The notes below the pieces were generated by a model. The model did no database searches. It was not told the DNA's origin and worked only from the letters and a program-made list of their open reading frames with translations. This document shows, one piece after another, positions 1 through 7,037 of a stretch of DNA of 9,170 nt. Positions within the stretch are counted from its first letter, which is position 1. Each line of letters opens with the position of its first letter. The translations under genes were made by a program, and so were the position numbers. Source of the stretch: Clostridia bacterium (GTDB lineage: Bacteria; Bacillota; Clostridia; Oscillospirales; CAG-272); the NCBI GenBank assembly GCA_017382555.1, contig JAFOAB010000364.1, forward strand, positions 1 through 9,170, written 5' to 3'.

Positions 1-880
1 CGTTACCGCAGGAGAAAATACCGGGGATATCGGTCTGGCGATCCTGATCGACCTCCGCGCCGCTTGTGATGGGGGAAAGCTTTACGTTTGCCCCCTTGGA
101 AAGCTCGTTTTCGGGAATAAGACCGACGGAGAGAAGCAGGGTGTCGCAGGGGATGAACTCCCTTGTCTCCGCGATGGGACGGCGATTTGCGTCCACCTTT
201 GCGATGGTAACGCCCGTAACTCTTTCCTTACCGTGTATCTCCACAACGGTGTGGCTGAGCTTGAGGGGAATGTTGAAGTCGTTGAGGCACTGCTCGATAT
301 TACGAGCAAGACCGCCGGAGTAGGGCATCAGCTCGCATACCGCGTGTACCTTTGCGCCCTCAAGGGTCATTCTGCGCGCCATAATAAGTCCGATGTCTCC
401 ACTACCGAGGATGACAACGTTCTTGCCGGGGAGATAGCCCTTGATGTTGACGAACTTCTGCGCTGTTCCTGCGCTGAAGATACCTGCAGGGCGGCTACCT
501 GCGATGTTGAGGGCGCCCTTTGCGCGCTCGCGGCATCCCATGGCAAGGATAACTGCCTTTGCCTCGATTTGGAAGATTCCGTCTGTGGTGTTGGTGGCGG
601 TAATAACCTTGTCTGCGGAAAGGTCAAGCACCATGGTGCTGAGCTTGTATTCAATGCCAAGCTCCTTTACCTTATCCTCGTATATTGCGGCGTATTCGGG
701 ACCCGTAAGCTCGCGTCCGAACTTATGAAGGCCGAAGCCGTTGTGTATGCACTGCTGAAGAATACCGCCGAGATGCTCGTCGCGCTCTATTATAAGAATA
801 TCGCGTACGCCTGCATTATATGCGGCAATTGCGGCGCTCATGCCTGCGGGGCCGCCGCCGATGATAACAAGATCCTTCAT
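1..880 (-). CDS. FAD/NAD(P)-dependent oxidoreductase, partner subunit of the GlpA-like enzyme (3' end outside window)
   Basis: The first 293 codons are visible; the frame stays open to the left edge. The protein begins MKDLVIIGGGPAG, an FAD-binding Rossmann motif (G8-x-G10-x-x-G13). A second dinucleotide motif, LGSGDIG (G159, G161, G164), should bind NAD(P)H. Family signatures include GGILQQCIHNGFG (about 38-50), the conserved ELTGPEYA stretch, AMGCRERAKG (C116) and IPGIFSCGN at the edge, where these enzymes place their second FAD-contact motif. Such proteins commonly sit directly after BFD-type GlpA homologues, where they are thought to pass electrons between substrate flavin and NAD or another acceptor; opine/amino-acid oxidase complexes use a similar pair. 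The start at 880 is supported by a GGAGGT site overlapping the end of the upstream gene, whose TAA lies one base before this ATG, so coupled translation is likely. The family is certain enough; the exact substrate is inferred from the neighbour. Confidence 0.9.
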   Translation of the reverse strand, partial: MKDLVIIGGGPAGMSAAIAAYNAGVRDILIIERDEHLGGILQQCIHNGFGLHKFGRELTGPEYAAIYEDKVKELGIEYKLSTMVLDLSADKVITATNTTDGIFQIEAKAVILAMGCRERAKGALNIAGSRPAGIFSAGTAQKFVNIKGYLPGKNVVILGSGDIGLIMARRMTLEGAKVHAVCELMPYSGGLARNIEQCLNDFNIPLKLSHTVVEIHGKERVTGVTIAKVDANRRPIAETREFIPCDTLLLSVGLIPENELSKGANVKLSPITSGAEVDQDRQTDIPGIFSCGN

Positions 881-881
881 T

Positions 882-2315
882 TTAGCGACCTCCCTTTGTT
901 TTTTCTACGTTGATTACAGAGCTGCCGCCGAACTTGGTTACGCCCTCGAAGGGGATATCAAGCTCCTTTGCTATAAGCTCGGTTATGTAAGGAGTGCAGA
1001 AGCCGCCCTGGCATCTGCCCATCTGCGATCTTGTTCTGCGCTTCACACCGTCAAGGTCGCGTGCCTTGGGGTTGGTGCGGAGTGCGTCAAGTATCTCGCC
1101 CTCGGTAACGCACTCGCAGCGGCAAACTATCTTGCCGTAGGAGGCGTTCTTTTTGATCATTTCGTTCTTTTCCTCAATGGATGCATCGCGGAAGTGATGC
1201 ATCGATCTTCTGGTGGGCTCGTAGTCTTCCTTTTCGGTAAGGGTGAGACCCTGCTCCTTCAAAAGGTCGATGATGTACAGCGCAATTGCGGGGGATGCGG
1301 AAAGACCGGGGGATTCGATACCCGCGGCATTGATGAATGCGGGTGCGGGAGAATTGATGATGAAATCGCCGGTGCTTCCAACAGCGCGAAGACCGCAGAA
1401 GGAGGTAATGCTCTTTCCGATCGGCACGTAGGGGATGTTTTCCCTTGCCTTGGAAATTATCTGCGCAAAGCCGTCCTCGGTTACGTTCTTGTTTTCCTTT
1501 TCCTCGATATCCTCGGAGGTAGGACCGAGGAGGAGGTTACCATCCACGGTGGGGGAAACGAGTATGCCCTTGCCCATCTTGGAGGGGGTTCTGAATATGG
1601 TGTGAGAAACGAGGTTGCCGCATTCCTTATCAAGCAGGATGTATTCGCCGCGGCGTGCGTTCACCTCAAAGGAATCGTCGCCGACAAGCTTTGCGATATC
1701 ATCGCTGTAAATGCCCGCGCAGTTGATTACAAAGCGTGCCTCAACGGTGCTCTCGCCGTTTGAAAGAACGTAGCCGTTTTCACACTTTTCGATGCTTGTA
1801 ACGCCGAAGTTGCACATAAGCTCCGCGCCGTTGTCCATTGCGTTTCCGATTGCGGAAACGGCAAGATCGTAGGGGCAAACGATAGCACCGGTAGGCGCGT
1901 AAAGCGCACAGGTAACGGTATCGGAAAGACCGGGCTCAACTGCCTTCACACCGTCCTTGTCAAGCACCTTGAGACCCTCAACGCCGTTTGCGTTACCGCG
2001 CACGAGAAGCTCCTCAAGCACAGCCTTGTCCTCGTCGTTAAATCCGATAACGAGAGAACCGTTGTTTTTGTAGCGTACGCCAAGCTCCTTGCAAACGTTC
2101 TCCATCATCTTGGAGCCTGCAACGTTAAGCTTAGCCTTCAGGGAATTTTCCTTTGCATCAAAGCCCGCGTGTACGATAGCGGAGTTTGCCTTGGTTGCAC
2201 CCATTGCTACGTCATTCTCTTTTTCAAGAATGCAGATGCTTAGGTCGTATTTAGAGAGCGCACGTGCGGTCATACCGCCGATAACGCCCGCGCCGATCAC
2301 GGCAACGTCAAACAT
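882..2315 (-). CDS. GlpA-like FAD-dependent oxidoreductase with C-terminal BFD [2Fe-2S] domain (probable glycerol-3-phosphate dehydrogenase)
   Basis: This 477-residue flavoprotein probably oxidises glycerol-3-phosphate to dihydroxyacetone phosphate, or a related 2-hydroxy acid. The N-terminus MFDVAVIGAGVIGG carries the FAD Rossmann motif (G8, G10, G13), and the DAO-type fold covers roughly residues 1-370 (NSAIVHAGFD, VINCAGIYSDD, FCGLRAVGSTGDFII). The C-terminal BFD-like domain has C398-x-C400 and C435-x4-C440, the usual spacing for a [2Fe-2S] cluster; an extra C402 is adjacent. No signal peptide is seen, so it should be cytoplasmic. The start has an AAGGAG site eight bases upstream (2324-2329). 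It is the first gene of a leftward unit with the partner oxidoreductase one base downstream, and is divergent from a DeoR-family regulator. LhgO-like (2-hydroxyglutarate) or opine-oxidase-like substrates cannot be excluded; the DeoR neighbour favours glycerol-3-phosphate. Confidence 0.88.
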   Translation of the reverse strand: MFDVAVIGAGVIGGMTARALSKYDLSICILEKENDVAMGATKANSAIVHAGFDAKENSLKAKLNVAGSKMMENVCKELGVRYKNNGSLVIGFNDEDKAVLEELLVRGNANGVEGLKVLDKDGVKAVEPGLSDTVTCALYAPTGAIVCPYDLAVSAIGNAMDNGAELMCNFGVTSIEKCENGYVLSNGESTVEARFVINCAGIYSDDIAKLVGDDSFEVNARRGEYILLDKECGNLVSHTIFRTPSKMGKGILVSPTVDGNLLLGPTSEDIEEKENKNVTEDGFAQIISKARENIPYVPIGKSITSFCGLRAVGSTGDFIINSPAPAFINAAGIESPGLSASPAIALYIIDLLKEQGLTLTEKEDYEPTRRSMHHFRDASIEEKNEMIKKNASYGKIVCRCECVTEGEILDALRTNPKARDLDGVKRRTRSQMGRCQGGFCTPYITELIAKELDIPFEGVTKFGGSSVINVEKTKGGR

Positions 2316-2330
2316 ACCTTTATCTCCTTA

Positions 2331-2359
2331 TTGACATAATATAATATATGTTTTATAAT
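2331..2359 (+). promoter_or_regulatory. Consensus sigma-A promoter of the DeoR-family regulator
   Basis: TTGACA (2331-2336) and TATAAT (2354-2359) are separated by exactly 17 bases, a perfect consensus match. Transcription would start near 2366, giving a leader of about 70 nt. The -35 box directly abuts the ribosome binding site of the divergent GlpA-like gene, and the -10 overlaps the opposing promoter's -10, so only one polymerase could occupy the site at a time. Confidence 0.75.
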
Positions 2360-2383
2360 AAAGTAATCAAAAACGCTTGTCAA
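2355..2383 (-). promoter_or_regulatory. Sigma-A promoter of the GlpA-like operon
   Basis: On the minus strand TTGACA (2378-2383) and TATTAT (2355-2360) are separated by 17 bases. The start of transcription would be near 2348, giving a leader of about 33 nt before the ATG at 2315. Its -10 box lies on the same bases as the -10 of the opposing promoter for the DeoR-family gene. Confidence 0.8.
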
Positions 2384-2422
2384 CAAATGGCGATAAACTA
2401 GATAAACGATCAAAAACGATCA
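2366..2422. promoter_or_regulatory. Candidate DeoR-type operator repeats
   Basis: ATCAAAAACG occurs at 2366-2375 and again at 2409-2418, 43 bp apart. AAACGATCA occurs at 2404-2412 and 2414-2422, with a 10-bp period, and GATAAAC occurs at 2392-2398 and 2401-2407. The first ATCAAAAACG copy lies inside the -35/-10 spacer of the leftward promoter and at the likely start point of the rightward one, so bound protein could silence both. DeoR-family repressors often use short, A-rich direct repeats and self-regulate; that these repeats are the operator is inference. Confidence 0.45.
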
Positions 2423-2435
2423 CGAGGGTTATGCG

Positions 2436-3185
2436 ATGCTGATTGAAGAAAGATACGATAAAATACTGCAATTTCTGGACGAGGAGGAGTACGTTACCGC
2501 CTCCGAGCTTGCAAAAAAGCTGTTTGTGAGCTTGCCCACCGTGCGACGCGATCTTGCGGAGCTTGCAAGGCGCAATCAGATCGTGCGCAGCCACGGCGGT
2601 GCCAAAAAGATACACGCGGAGCATATCGTTTCGCCCATTAATTTCAGAAAGACGGTTAACGCCAATGTCAAACGCGCACTTTGCCGTGCCGCCGCACAGC
2701 TTGTAAACGAAAACGATATAGTTTTTATCGATTCCTCCACCACAACGCTTCAGTTGGCGGATTTTCTCGGCGAGAAGAAGGGAATAACCGTTATAACAAA
2801 CGGCTTGCCGCTTGCAACAGTGCTTGTAAAAAAGGGAATTAAGACGTACTGTACGGGCGGTGAGATATTTGCAAACTCGCTTGCGCACTTCGGTAGCTTT
2901 GCGGAAGACTTTATACGCCGCTTCAATATTGATATTCTGTTTTTCTCTTGCCACGGAATAAACGCAAGCGGTATGCTTACCGACCCGTCCCTCCCCGAAA
3001 CGCAGATACGCAAGGTTGCGATAGAGCAGTCGAAAAAAACAGTGTTTTTGTTTGACGAAACGAAGCTTTCGCGCTCTACACCGTATAATCTTACGCATAT
3101 CGAGAACGTTGATTGCGTTATTACCGATACTCCGCTTGTAAGAAATTTTCTGAAGGATGACAGCGGTGTCATAATTGTCGAATAA
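2436..3185 (+). CDS. DeoR/GlpR-family transcriptional repressor
   Basis: The 249-residue protein has the standard length and layout of the family. A winged helix-turn-helix occupies about residues 6-56 (VTASELAKKLFVSLPTVRRD, then RSHGGA). A C-terminal sugar-phosphate-binding domain follows, with the phosphate-loop-like FIDSSTTT (97-104), ITNGLPLA, YCTGGEIF and FLFDETKLS. Family members bind phosphorylated sugars or polyols as inducers. The divergent position next to the GlpA-like gene makes glycerol-3-phosphate the simplest candidate inducer and that operon, plus its own gene, the likely targets. The ATG at 2436 is chosen because GAGGG at 2424-2428 is seven bases upstream; an ATG at 2431 is in another frame. 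The ligand assignment is inference; the family is clear. Confidence 0.92.
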   Translation: MLIEERYDKILQFLDEEEYVTASELAKKLFVSLPTVRRDLAELARRNQIVRSHGGAKKIHAEHIVSPINFRKTVNANVKRALCRAAAQLVNENDIVFIDSSTTTLQLADFLGEKKGITVITNGLPLATVLVKKGIKTYCTGGEIFANSLAHFGSFAEDFIRRFNIDILFFSCHGINASGMLTDPSLPETQIRKVAIEQSKKTVFLFDETKLSRSTPYNLTHIENVDCVITDTPLVRNFLKDDSGVIIVE

Positions 3186-3230
3186 AAAACGCCTTGTGAC
3201 ACCTGCCCGACAGGTGCCACAAGGCATTTT
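3184..3230. terminator. Bidirectional rho-independent terminator
   Basis: A 15-bp stem with one A/C mismatch (3191-3205 with 3211-3225) encloses the five-base loop CCCGA. On the plus strand it begins six bases after the DeoR-family stop codon and is followed by ATTTTATATTT. On the minus strand it lies 16 bases after the TraX-family stop and is followed by a run of six T (from 3184-3189). It should serve both convergent genes. Confidence 0.9.
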
Positions 3231-3241
3231 ATATTTAGATA

Positions 3242-3958
3242 TCAGAAAAACAGTATTTTAATGATATACAAGCAAGCAAAGTGGAGTGGATAGAACAAAT
3301 AGAAGAACATTTTTAGGCTTTTCGCTCCGCGCTCGCCGGAGTATTCGGCGATGAAGGGAAGTGAAAGAAGGGAAAACCAGATGTACGGCGTTTGTGCGCA
3401 TAGCAGTAGATTGAAAATGACAAGACCAACCGTAAAGGTTGGCAGCTGACGTCTCTTATCCGTAAAAATAACGCCGAACAGAGGCAAAATTATGCCTGCA
3501 ATGCCGTAATCGAACCGAATGGGGAGCTTTACCCATTCGCCGAGCTTTACAGCGCATATAAAGGAAAAAACGAGCGTGCAAAGAAATAAGGTGAAATACA
3601 GAACCGACATTTTTGAATTGTTTTTTGCCGCATCGCTCCATTTTATGTAAGCAAAGCAAACAAGCATAGCGCCCGCAAATGTGAATAGGATGTTCAGATA
3701 TATGGAGGAAAGCTTCCCGTCGGAGATGTCCTCAATAATGTACACCGGCTGACATAAGACCGCCATAGAAAAAATGCTCAAAAAATAGCGCAGCTTGGAG
3801 CGCGTGTGCAGACAGCCCTCCGCTATAAGAAAAGCAAACAGCGGCAGGGAAATTCTGCCGATATAGCGCAGAAGCAGCAAGTTAGGATAAAGCAGAAGCC
3901 CCGCGTGGTCGATAAGCATCGTAATGCACGCGATCATTTTCAGCTTGTTGCCGGACAT
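3242..3958 (-). CDS. TraX family integral membrane protein (putative acetyltransferase)
   Basis: A 238-residue multi-spanning protein that begins MSGNKLKMIACITMLIDHAG. The KxxA/xxxMLIDH segment (D17, H18), RYIGRISLPLFAFLIAEG, YSGERG and the C-terminal FYLFYPLHF are typical of the TraX family. Its founding member on the F plasmid N-acetylates F-pilin, and most chromosomal homologues in Firmicutes have no assigned role. About seven or eight hydrophobic segments are visible. The frame continues upstream to a TTG at 4021, but the ATG at 3958 is preferred because the family homology begins there; its ribosome site is weak (GGGCGGTG, just upstream). It stands alone, convergent with the DeoR-family gene and divergent from the lipoprotein gene. 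No other conjugation gene is present, so a conjugal role is not supported. Confidence 0.85.
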   Translation of the reverse strand: MSGNKLKMIACITMLIDHAGLLLYPNLLLLRYIGRISLPLFAFLIAEGCLHTRSKLRYFLSIFSMAVLCQPVYIIEDISDGKLSSIYLNILFTFAGAMLVCFAYIKWSDAAKNNSKMSVLYFTLFLCTLVFSFICAVKLGEWVKLPIRFDYGIAGIILPLFGVIFTDKRRQLPTFTVGLVIFNLLLCAQTPYIWFSLLSLPFIAEYSGERGAKSLKMFFYLFYPLHFACLYIIKILFF

Positions 3959-3992
3959 AGTGCACCGCCCTTCGCTTGAGAATTTATTACAT

Positions 3993-4021
3993 AATTTATC
4001 ATAAAAACCGAAAAAAAGCAA
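3993..4021 (-). promoter_or_regulatory. Possible promoter for the TraX-family gene
   Basis: On the minus strand TTGCTT (4016-4021) and TAAATT (3993-3998) are separated by 17 bases. This region is too AT-rich to be sure, and TATGAT at 3998-4003 is an alternative -10 without a good -35. Its existence would support the downstream ATG at 3958 as the real start. Confidence 0.3.
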
Positions 4022-4055
4022 GTACCCATTGCCTTGCGGAGTTTGTGGTAAAATA

Positions 4056-4084
4056 TTGCAAAATGAAATTATATTATGTATAAT
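4056..4084 (+). promoter_or_regulatory. Sigma-A promoter of the lipoprotein / amidotransferase / acyltransferase run
   Basis: TTGCAA (4056-4061) and TATAAT (4079-4084) are 17 bases apart. Transcription would start near 4091, some 29 nt before the ATG at 4120. This is the only convincing promoter seen before any of the four rightward genes. Confidence 0.65.
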
Positions 4085-4119
4085 TAAACGTATAAAATAA
4101 AAATGCTTGAGGTATTGCT

Positions 4120-5208
4120 ATGAAAAAGGCATTGACTTTTGCGCTAATCACGGTTATGTCATTTTTCTTGATTTCCTGCGGTGCCGACGTACCCGCGGAA
4201 ACAACGGCCCACGTGCATTCTTACGCTTCGGAGGTCACGAAAAACGCGACCTGCACCGAGGATGGGGTGACGACCTTTACCTGCTCGTGCGGAGAAATTT
4301 ATACGGAGGTAATTGAGGCTATGGGACACAGCTGGGGCGAATGGGCGGAAAAGACCGCGGCATCCTTTGTTGCGGATGGCGTTGAGGCTATGGCGTGCGC
4401 CAACTGCGGCGAAGAGCAGACGAGAGCGCTCGACCAAAAGCCGCTGAAGGTTCTTTTCATCGGTAACAGCTTTGCGGTCGATACCACCGACCACGCTCCC
4501 CGTATGGCAAAGGAGCTTGGCGTTAAGGAGATGAAGTTCGGTGTTCTCTACATCGGCGGATGCTCCATAAATAAGCACTATGCAAATATGATAGGCAAAA
4601 AAGCGGACTACACCTATTACCTCAGCAGAGGTGGCGCTTGGACCACCACCGAGGGCTATTCTGTCCAGCGTGCGATCGAGGAGGACGATTGGGACTACAT
4701 CTGCATTCAGCACGGTACGGGCGACGGAAGCAGATATACCCAAAGCACAAGCTATGCGAATCTTGGTAGGCTCGTTAAGCTTGTAAAGCAAGCGGCGGGG
4801 GATAGGGCGATAATCGCCTTCAATATGGCTTGGGTAATGGAGCCCGACAGCACGCACAAGGAAATGCAGTCCTACGGCGGCGACCAGCTTAAGATGTACG
4901 AAAATCTCACAGCAACAACGCAAAGCTGTGTTGCTACGGTCGAGGGCATCGATATAGTTATCCCCACGGGTACAACGGTGCAGAACGCGCGTACTGTCGT
5001 AAAGCGCCTGCTTACAAGAGATAAATTCCACCTTTCCAAGGATCTGGGAAGATATATGGCGGCAATGACGATGCTTGAGGCAATGTGCGGTATAGAGACC
5101 GACGGGCTTACTTGGCGCGCCTCCGGTGTCAGCGCGGCGGATCTTGAGATTGCCAAAAAGGCAGTAAATTCCGCAATCGCAGAGCCTTATAAGATCACAC
5201 AGCAGTAA
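4120..5208 (+). CDS. Secreted lipoprotein with Cys-rich repeats and DUF4886 (SGNH-hydrolase-like) domain
   Basis: The 362-residue protein starts with a lipoprotein signal peptide: K2 K3, a hydrophobic core, and the lipobox LISC with acylated C20. Residues about 31-104 hold two repeats rich in Cys, Gly and aromatic residues of a kind common in surface proteins of gut Clostridia. The first has C45, C55, C57 and the closing GH (70); the second is degenerate, with only C93-x-x-C96. From about 109 comes a DUF4886-type SGNH fold: LFIGNSF (candidate nucleophile S117), GGCSINKHY, DYICIQHGTG, and near the C-terminus D301-x-x-H304, which completes an SGNH-like triad. It probably acts on an esterified surface glycan or other envelope substrate, but no substrate is known for this family. 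GAGGT at 4109-4113 lies six bases before the ATG. It heads a rightward run; the amidotransferase follows after 16 bases. Confidence 0.85.
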   Translation: MKKALTFALITVMSFFLISCGADVPAETTAHVHSYASEVTKNATCTEDGVTTFTCSCGEIYTEVIEAMGHSWGEWAEKTAASFVADGVEAMACANCGEEQTRALDQKPLKVLFIGNSFAVDTTDHAPRMAKELGVKEMKFGVLYIGGCSINKHYANMIGKKADYTYYLSRGGAWTTTEGYSVQRAIEEDDWDYICIQHGTGDGSRYTQSTSYANLGRLVKLVKQAAGDRAIIAFNMAWVMEPDSTHKEMQSYGGDQLKMYENLTATTQSCVATVEGIDIVIPTGTTVQNARTVVKRLLTRDKFHLSKDLGRYMAAMTMLEAMCGIETDGLTWRASGVSAADLEIAKKAVNSAIAEPYKITQQ

Positions 5209-5224
5209 GCTTGCGAGGATGGAT

Positions 5225-5875
5225 ATGGATAAGGTGAAAATACTTCTTTCAAGCGGAAGCGTCGAGCCCCTTTCTTACATAGCCGCTCTTGCGGGTGTGG
5301 GTGCGGAGGGCATACACGCTTGGCCCGTGGAATACAGCGACGATATGGACGGCCTTCTGCTTTGCGGTGGCGCCGACGTCGATCCGAAATATTATAACGA
5401 GGAGATAAACGGCTCCGTGGGTATTAATGCGGAGCGCGATGCCGTTGAATTTGCCTTGGTTAAGGCGTTTTTGGATGCCGGTAAACCGATTATGGGCATC
5501 TGCAGGGGGCATCAGTTCCTGAACGTGTACTTCGGCGGCTCGCTGTATCAGAATATCGAGGAGGCAGAGCAACACAAGGGTGGCAAGGCGCATTTGGTTA
5601 CCGCTACGCCCGACAGCGTTCTAAGCTCGCTTTACGGGGAGACCTTTTCCGTTAACAGCACCCATCATCAGGCGGTAAAGGTGCTCGGCAAGGGACTGTG
5701 CGCAACCGCTACGTGGAACGGTAAATATATTGAGGCGACAGAGCATACCTCGCTTCCCATTATCACAGTGCAATGGCATCCCGAAAGAATGTGCTTTGAA
5801 TATAAAAGGGAAGACACGGTAGACGGCGCGGCGATAATTGAATATTTTGTTGAGATGTGCAGAAAAAATAAGTAA
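5225..5875 (+). CDS. Gamma-glutamyl-gamma-aminobutyrate hydrolase family protein (class I glutamine amidotransferase-like, peptidase C26)
   Basis: A 216-residue cytoplasmic hydrolase of the PuuD type, which cleaves gamma-glutamyl bonds. LLCGGADVDPKYY and the nucleophile elbow GICRGHQ (C93) are followed by NSTHHQAVKVLGKGL and QWHPE (H185, E187), which together give the Cys-His-Glu triad. Its length is slightly short of the roughly 235-254 residues usual in the family. The frame also has an ATG at 5219, but the GAGG site (5215-5218) touches that codon. Starting at 5225 gives a six-base spacing and is preferred. It follows the lipoprotein gene by 16 bases and is probably cotranscribed. Without putrescine-pathway neighbours, a role in putrescine breakdown is not supported; cleavage of some other gamma-glutamyl amide or peptide is equally possible. 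Confidence 0.88.
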   Translation: MDKVKILLSSGSVEPLSYIAALAGVGAEGIHAWPVEYSDDMDGLLLCGGADVDPKYYNEEINGSVGINAERDAVEFALVKAFLDAGKPIMGICRGHQFLNVYFGGSLYQNIEEAEQHKGGKAHLVTATPDSVLSSLYGETFSVNSTHHQAVKVLGKGLCATATWNGKYIEATEHTSLPIITVQWHPERMCFEYKREDTVDGAAIIEYFVEMCRKNK

Positions 5876-5966
5876 AAGAAAAGAGCGTGTCATATCGGAC
5901 GCTTGCTAATTCGAATTTTTGCGACACACTTGCGTTCAATTCAAATAAAAAAGGACGGACGGCGTT
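5876..5966 (+). other. Intergenic leader with weak hairpins
   Basis: AGCGT (5884-5888) can pair with ACGCT (5899-5903), or the overlapping GTGTC (5887-5891) can pair with GACAC (5923-5927); the two cannot form together. AATTCGAATT at 5908-5917 is a perfect palindrome, and five T follow at 5916-5920. This could be a weak, leaky terminator within the run. No convincing promoter was found here. Confidence 0.3.
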
Positions 5967-7004
5967 ATGGCTGATAAATCGCGGGAATGCTTTTTGGATA
6001 TATTGAGAATAATAGCGTGCTTTTGTGTGATTGTAAATCATACAAACAGTGATATTTTCCTTAATACTGCGCCGGGCAGTATAACGTGGTTCGTTTCGCT
6101 TGCATACTTTTTTGTATCAAAAATTGCAGTACCTGTTTTTTTCATGATCTCGGGATATCTGCTGCTCGGCAAAATCGATTCTCCGAAAAAGTCTTTTCAA
6201 AGGATTATACGTATTCTCGCGGCTTTGATTGGGTGCGGTGTGATCTATTCGATATATAATACGTATTATTTGGATCCGGAGCCTTCTTTTTCTAAGGTGG
6301 TGAAGGATTTCTCGGACATATATTATGATTCCCCTTCAAACGCATTGTGGTATTTGTATGCGTATTTGGGAATTTTGCTGATGCTGCCCTTTTTGCAAAA
6401 AATGACATCTCTTATGACAAAAAGAGACTATCATACGTTTTTTGTTGTTTCGGGATTGTATTTTTCGGTCTTGCCAATATTAAACCATTACATCCCCTTG
6501 GCTACGATCAGCTCCGAGCTGAAATTACCGTTATTCGAGGGAAATATTTTACTGCTTATGATAGGCAGGTATTTTTCGCAGTTTGAGATCAAAAAAACAA
6601 AAAGGGGATTCGTCTTTGCCTCATTCGGATTTCTTGCTATGCTGGCGCTTAACGTTGTTGCAACTTATTTTGAGGTTTTCAGGACCGATTACGGCTATCT
6701 TTTTTTTGACAACCGAAATTATTTCCCCATACTGATACAAAGCGTTTGCGTTTTTTATTTGATTTCATTTATCAAACTTCGCGGAAAAACCGAAAGGTGC
6801 ATATCTTACATAGGCTCGTGCACTTTCGGTATATTCCTGCTCTCGGATATGATCATCGGTTTGCTGAAGCCGGAGCTTACAATGCTCTCCGATATTATGC
6901 ATCCGTTTTTTGCCGTTATCATCTTTGAAATTTCTGTTTTTGCTGTTGGACTTGCGGTTGCGATGCTTCTTAAAAAACTGCCCTTAGTCAAGAAGGTGCT
7001 GTAA
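5967..7004 (+). CDS. Acyltransferase-3 family integral membrane protein (first of tandem pair)
   Basis: This 345-residue membrane protein has about ten hydrophobic segments. It belongs to the acyltransferase-3 (OafA/OatA/WecH-like) superfamily, whose members move acetyl or other acyl groups across the membrane onto surface sugars or small molecules. The N-terminus LDILRIIACFCVIVNHT carries the family's R-x10-H motif (R14, H25) with D11 before it. KIAVPVFFMISGYLLL (second and third segments) and ALWYLYAYLGILLMLPFL are further hallmarks. There is no extracellular SGNH domain fused to it. An AAGGA site (5951-5955) lies 11 bases before the ATG, rather far. The gene is visibly more AT-rich than the flavoprotein and lipoprotein genes, which may mean separate acquisition. 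The acyl acceptor cannot be told from the sequence. Confidence 0.85.
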   Translation: MADKSRECFLDILRIIACFCVIVNHTNSDIFLNTAPGSITWFVSLAYFFVSKIAVPVFFMISGYLLLGKIDSPKKSFQRIIRILAALIGCGVIYSIYNTYYLDPEPSFSKVVKDFSDIYYDSPSNALWYLYAYLGILLMLPFLQKMTSLMTKRDYHTFFVVSGLYFSVLPILNHYIPLATISSELKLPLFEGNILLLMIGRYFSQFEIKKTKRGFVFASFGFLAMLALNVVATYFEVFRTDYGYLFFDNRNYFPILIQSVCVFYLISFIKLRGKTERCISYIGSCTFGIFLLSDMIIGLLKPELTMLSDIMHPFFAVIIFEISVFAVGLAVAMLLKKLPLVKKVL

Positions 7005-7037
7005 CAGAAGATTAAATACTACTTCAGAGGATAAAAA

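Noticed and set aside
233..1763. Long open frames on the plus strand opposite the two flavoprotein genes (233-913 and 840-1763).
   Set aside because: They are antisense frames left open by the GC-rich codon use of the real genes; their translations show no domain, lack good ribosome sites, and the minus-strand proteins are clearly recognised families.
2367..3227. A 286-codon minus-strand frame over the DeoR-family gene.
   Set aside because: It spans a strong terminator and the divergent promoter region, has no recognisable domain, and opposes a clear DeoR-family protein.
3959..4021. N-terminal extension of the TraX-family protein from a TTG at 4021.
   Set aside because: The extra 21 residues do not resemble the family and overlap the probable promoter; the ATG at 3958 begins the conserved sequence.
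4159..5031. A 290-codon minus-strand frame inside the lipoprotein gene.
   Set aside because: It is a mirror of a gene with a signal peptide, lipobox and SGNH motifs; it has no ribosome site or family match.
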